Part shown: piece by piece, positions 5,939 to 6,378 of the stretch | Layout of the letters: each line of letters opens with the position of its first letter | Numbering within the stretch: the first letter of the stretch is position 1 | From: Planctomycetota bacterium | GTDB taxonomy: Bacteria; Planctomycetota; PUPC01; JABMSA01 | Reading direction: 5' to 3' | DNA: 6,378 bases | Assembly (NCBI GenBank): GCA_013202185.1 | Contig: JABMSA010000521.1 | Location: forward strand, 1 to 6,378 | Translations under genes and position numbers: made by a program | Notes under the pieces: model-generated | Database searches by the model: none | Seen by the model: the letters and a program-made list of their open reading frames with translations, nothing else | Told to the model about the DNA's origin: nothing

Positions 5939-6289
5939 GCCACTGATTCTTATGTTGTTTTCCTCAACGATCCACAAGTGACGCACCAGGGCTTCGGCAT
6001 CCAGAATCTTTACGAGGCGAGCAACTGCTGACAGCACTTGAGATTCATCTTGTCTTTTCAGGCGAAGGACAACGAGTCCGAAGAAATCGGCTGGTGGGTA
6101 CGTGCGAATATCTGCAAAATCAGTGTCCAGTGTAATTAGGGCACGTTTTTCATTCAGACAAATGCCTGCGATCACTTTATCCTTTCCGCCGGCAAGGCCC
6201 TGTTCGTGTACCGTTCTGGCGTCGTGTCCGTGCTCGTCCAACAAGCGTGCAACTTCAACCGGCAGGTTTTCGTCAACCTTGAACTGCAT
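5924..6289 (-). CDS. DUF5615 family PIN-like protein, probable toxin-type nuclease
   Basis: The 121-residue product matches the compact PIN-like DUF5615 family. The signatures are the N-terminal strand MQFKVDENLP (1-10), GHDARTV (21-27), LITLDTDFADIRTYPP (51-66), GLVVLRL (71-77) and the C-terminal WIVEENNIRI (106-115). D6, E7, D55 and D57 are the likely acidic metal-binding cluster of a nuclease fold. Members are often paired with a small DUF433 protein and treated as toxin-antitoxin modules; nuclease activity here is inferred. The ATG at 6289 is preceded by GAGG on the - strand with a 6-nt gap, and the family motif starts right there. An upstream in-frame GTG at 6343 would add 18 residues that do not resemble the family. 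It converges on the enolase-superfamily unit, so it is a separate transcript. The partner gene, if any, lies beyond the window. Confidence 0.85.
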   Translation of the reverse strand: MQFKVDENLPVEVARLLDEHGHDARTVHEQGLAGGKDKVIAGICLNEKRALITLDTDFADIRTYPPADFFGLVVLRLKRQDESQVLSAVARLVKILDAEALVRHLWIVEENNIRISGGGDL

Positions 6290-6378
6290 GACCCACCTCA
6301 CGACGGCAGCCGCACATGCCTCTCGCGCACAAGCCGATTCCACGTAGAAACGGCCTGCATCATGCAGAGTCTGGATGG
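6290..6378 (-). other. Upstream edge of the DUF5615 gene; possible end of a partner gene
   Basis: On the - strand two frames are open from the window edge. One is in frame with DUF5615 and runs into it without a stop. The other ends in TGA at 6300-6298, only 8 nt before the DUF5615 ATG, the spacing expected of a coupled upstream gene. Its last 26 residues (ending RHVRLPS) are too few to identify as DUF433 or anything else. I see no promoter here. Confidence 0.3.

Overview
The window is GC-rich, densely coded bacterial DNA. It holds six credible protein genes: one truncated at the left edge, four in a row on the + strand, and one on the - strand at the right. There are no rRNA or tRNA genes, CRISPR arrays or insertion sequences. 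A uroporphyrinogen-decarboxylase-like (URO-D) protein next to Tat-exported enolase-superfamily enzymes, together with a short RpoD-type sigma factor, suggests a planctomycete (perhaps Phycisphaerae) or another heterotroph of the PVC/Hydrogenedentes kind. This placement is an inference from gene content only.

Left part (1-2172). A truncated YjbQ-family gene runs leftward from 350. A 339-bp divergent gap carries a near-consensus housekeeping promoter (TTGATA, 17 bp, TATAAT at 636-664). That promoter fixes the start of a compact 298-residue sigma-70 factor at 690. The gene apt (adenine phosphoribosyltransferase, purine salvage) follows 61 bp downstream and is probably co-transcribed.

Central part (2173-5886). 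A second promoter with the same -35 hexamer and spacer (2215-2243) precedes an 86-nt leader and a three-gene unit. The unit holds a URO-D-superfamily protein that lacks the usual zinc/thiol motif, then two tandem paralogs of a galactonate-dehydratase-like enolase-superfamily enzyme. Both paralogs have Tat signal peptides, and they are joined by a TAATG stop/start overlap. Both keep the metal ligands and the acid/base residues. Both are also about 20 residues shorter than E. coli DgoD in the first barrel segment, so they look like a distinct subfamily. The layout suggests an undescribed acid-sugar or related catabolic unit split between the cell envelope (the two enolase-type enzymes) and the cytoplasm (the URO-D protein).

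Right part (5887-6378). A convergent gene encodes a DUF5615 PIN-like protein, a presumed toxin-type nuclease. Its usual DUF433 partner would lie beyond the right edge. A GC-rich inverted repeat sits at the convergent junction.

The most unusual content is the central unit: an atypical URO-D protein plus a duplicated, exported, shortened-barrel dehydratase pair whose active-site loops have diverged.
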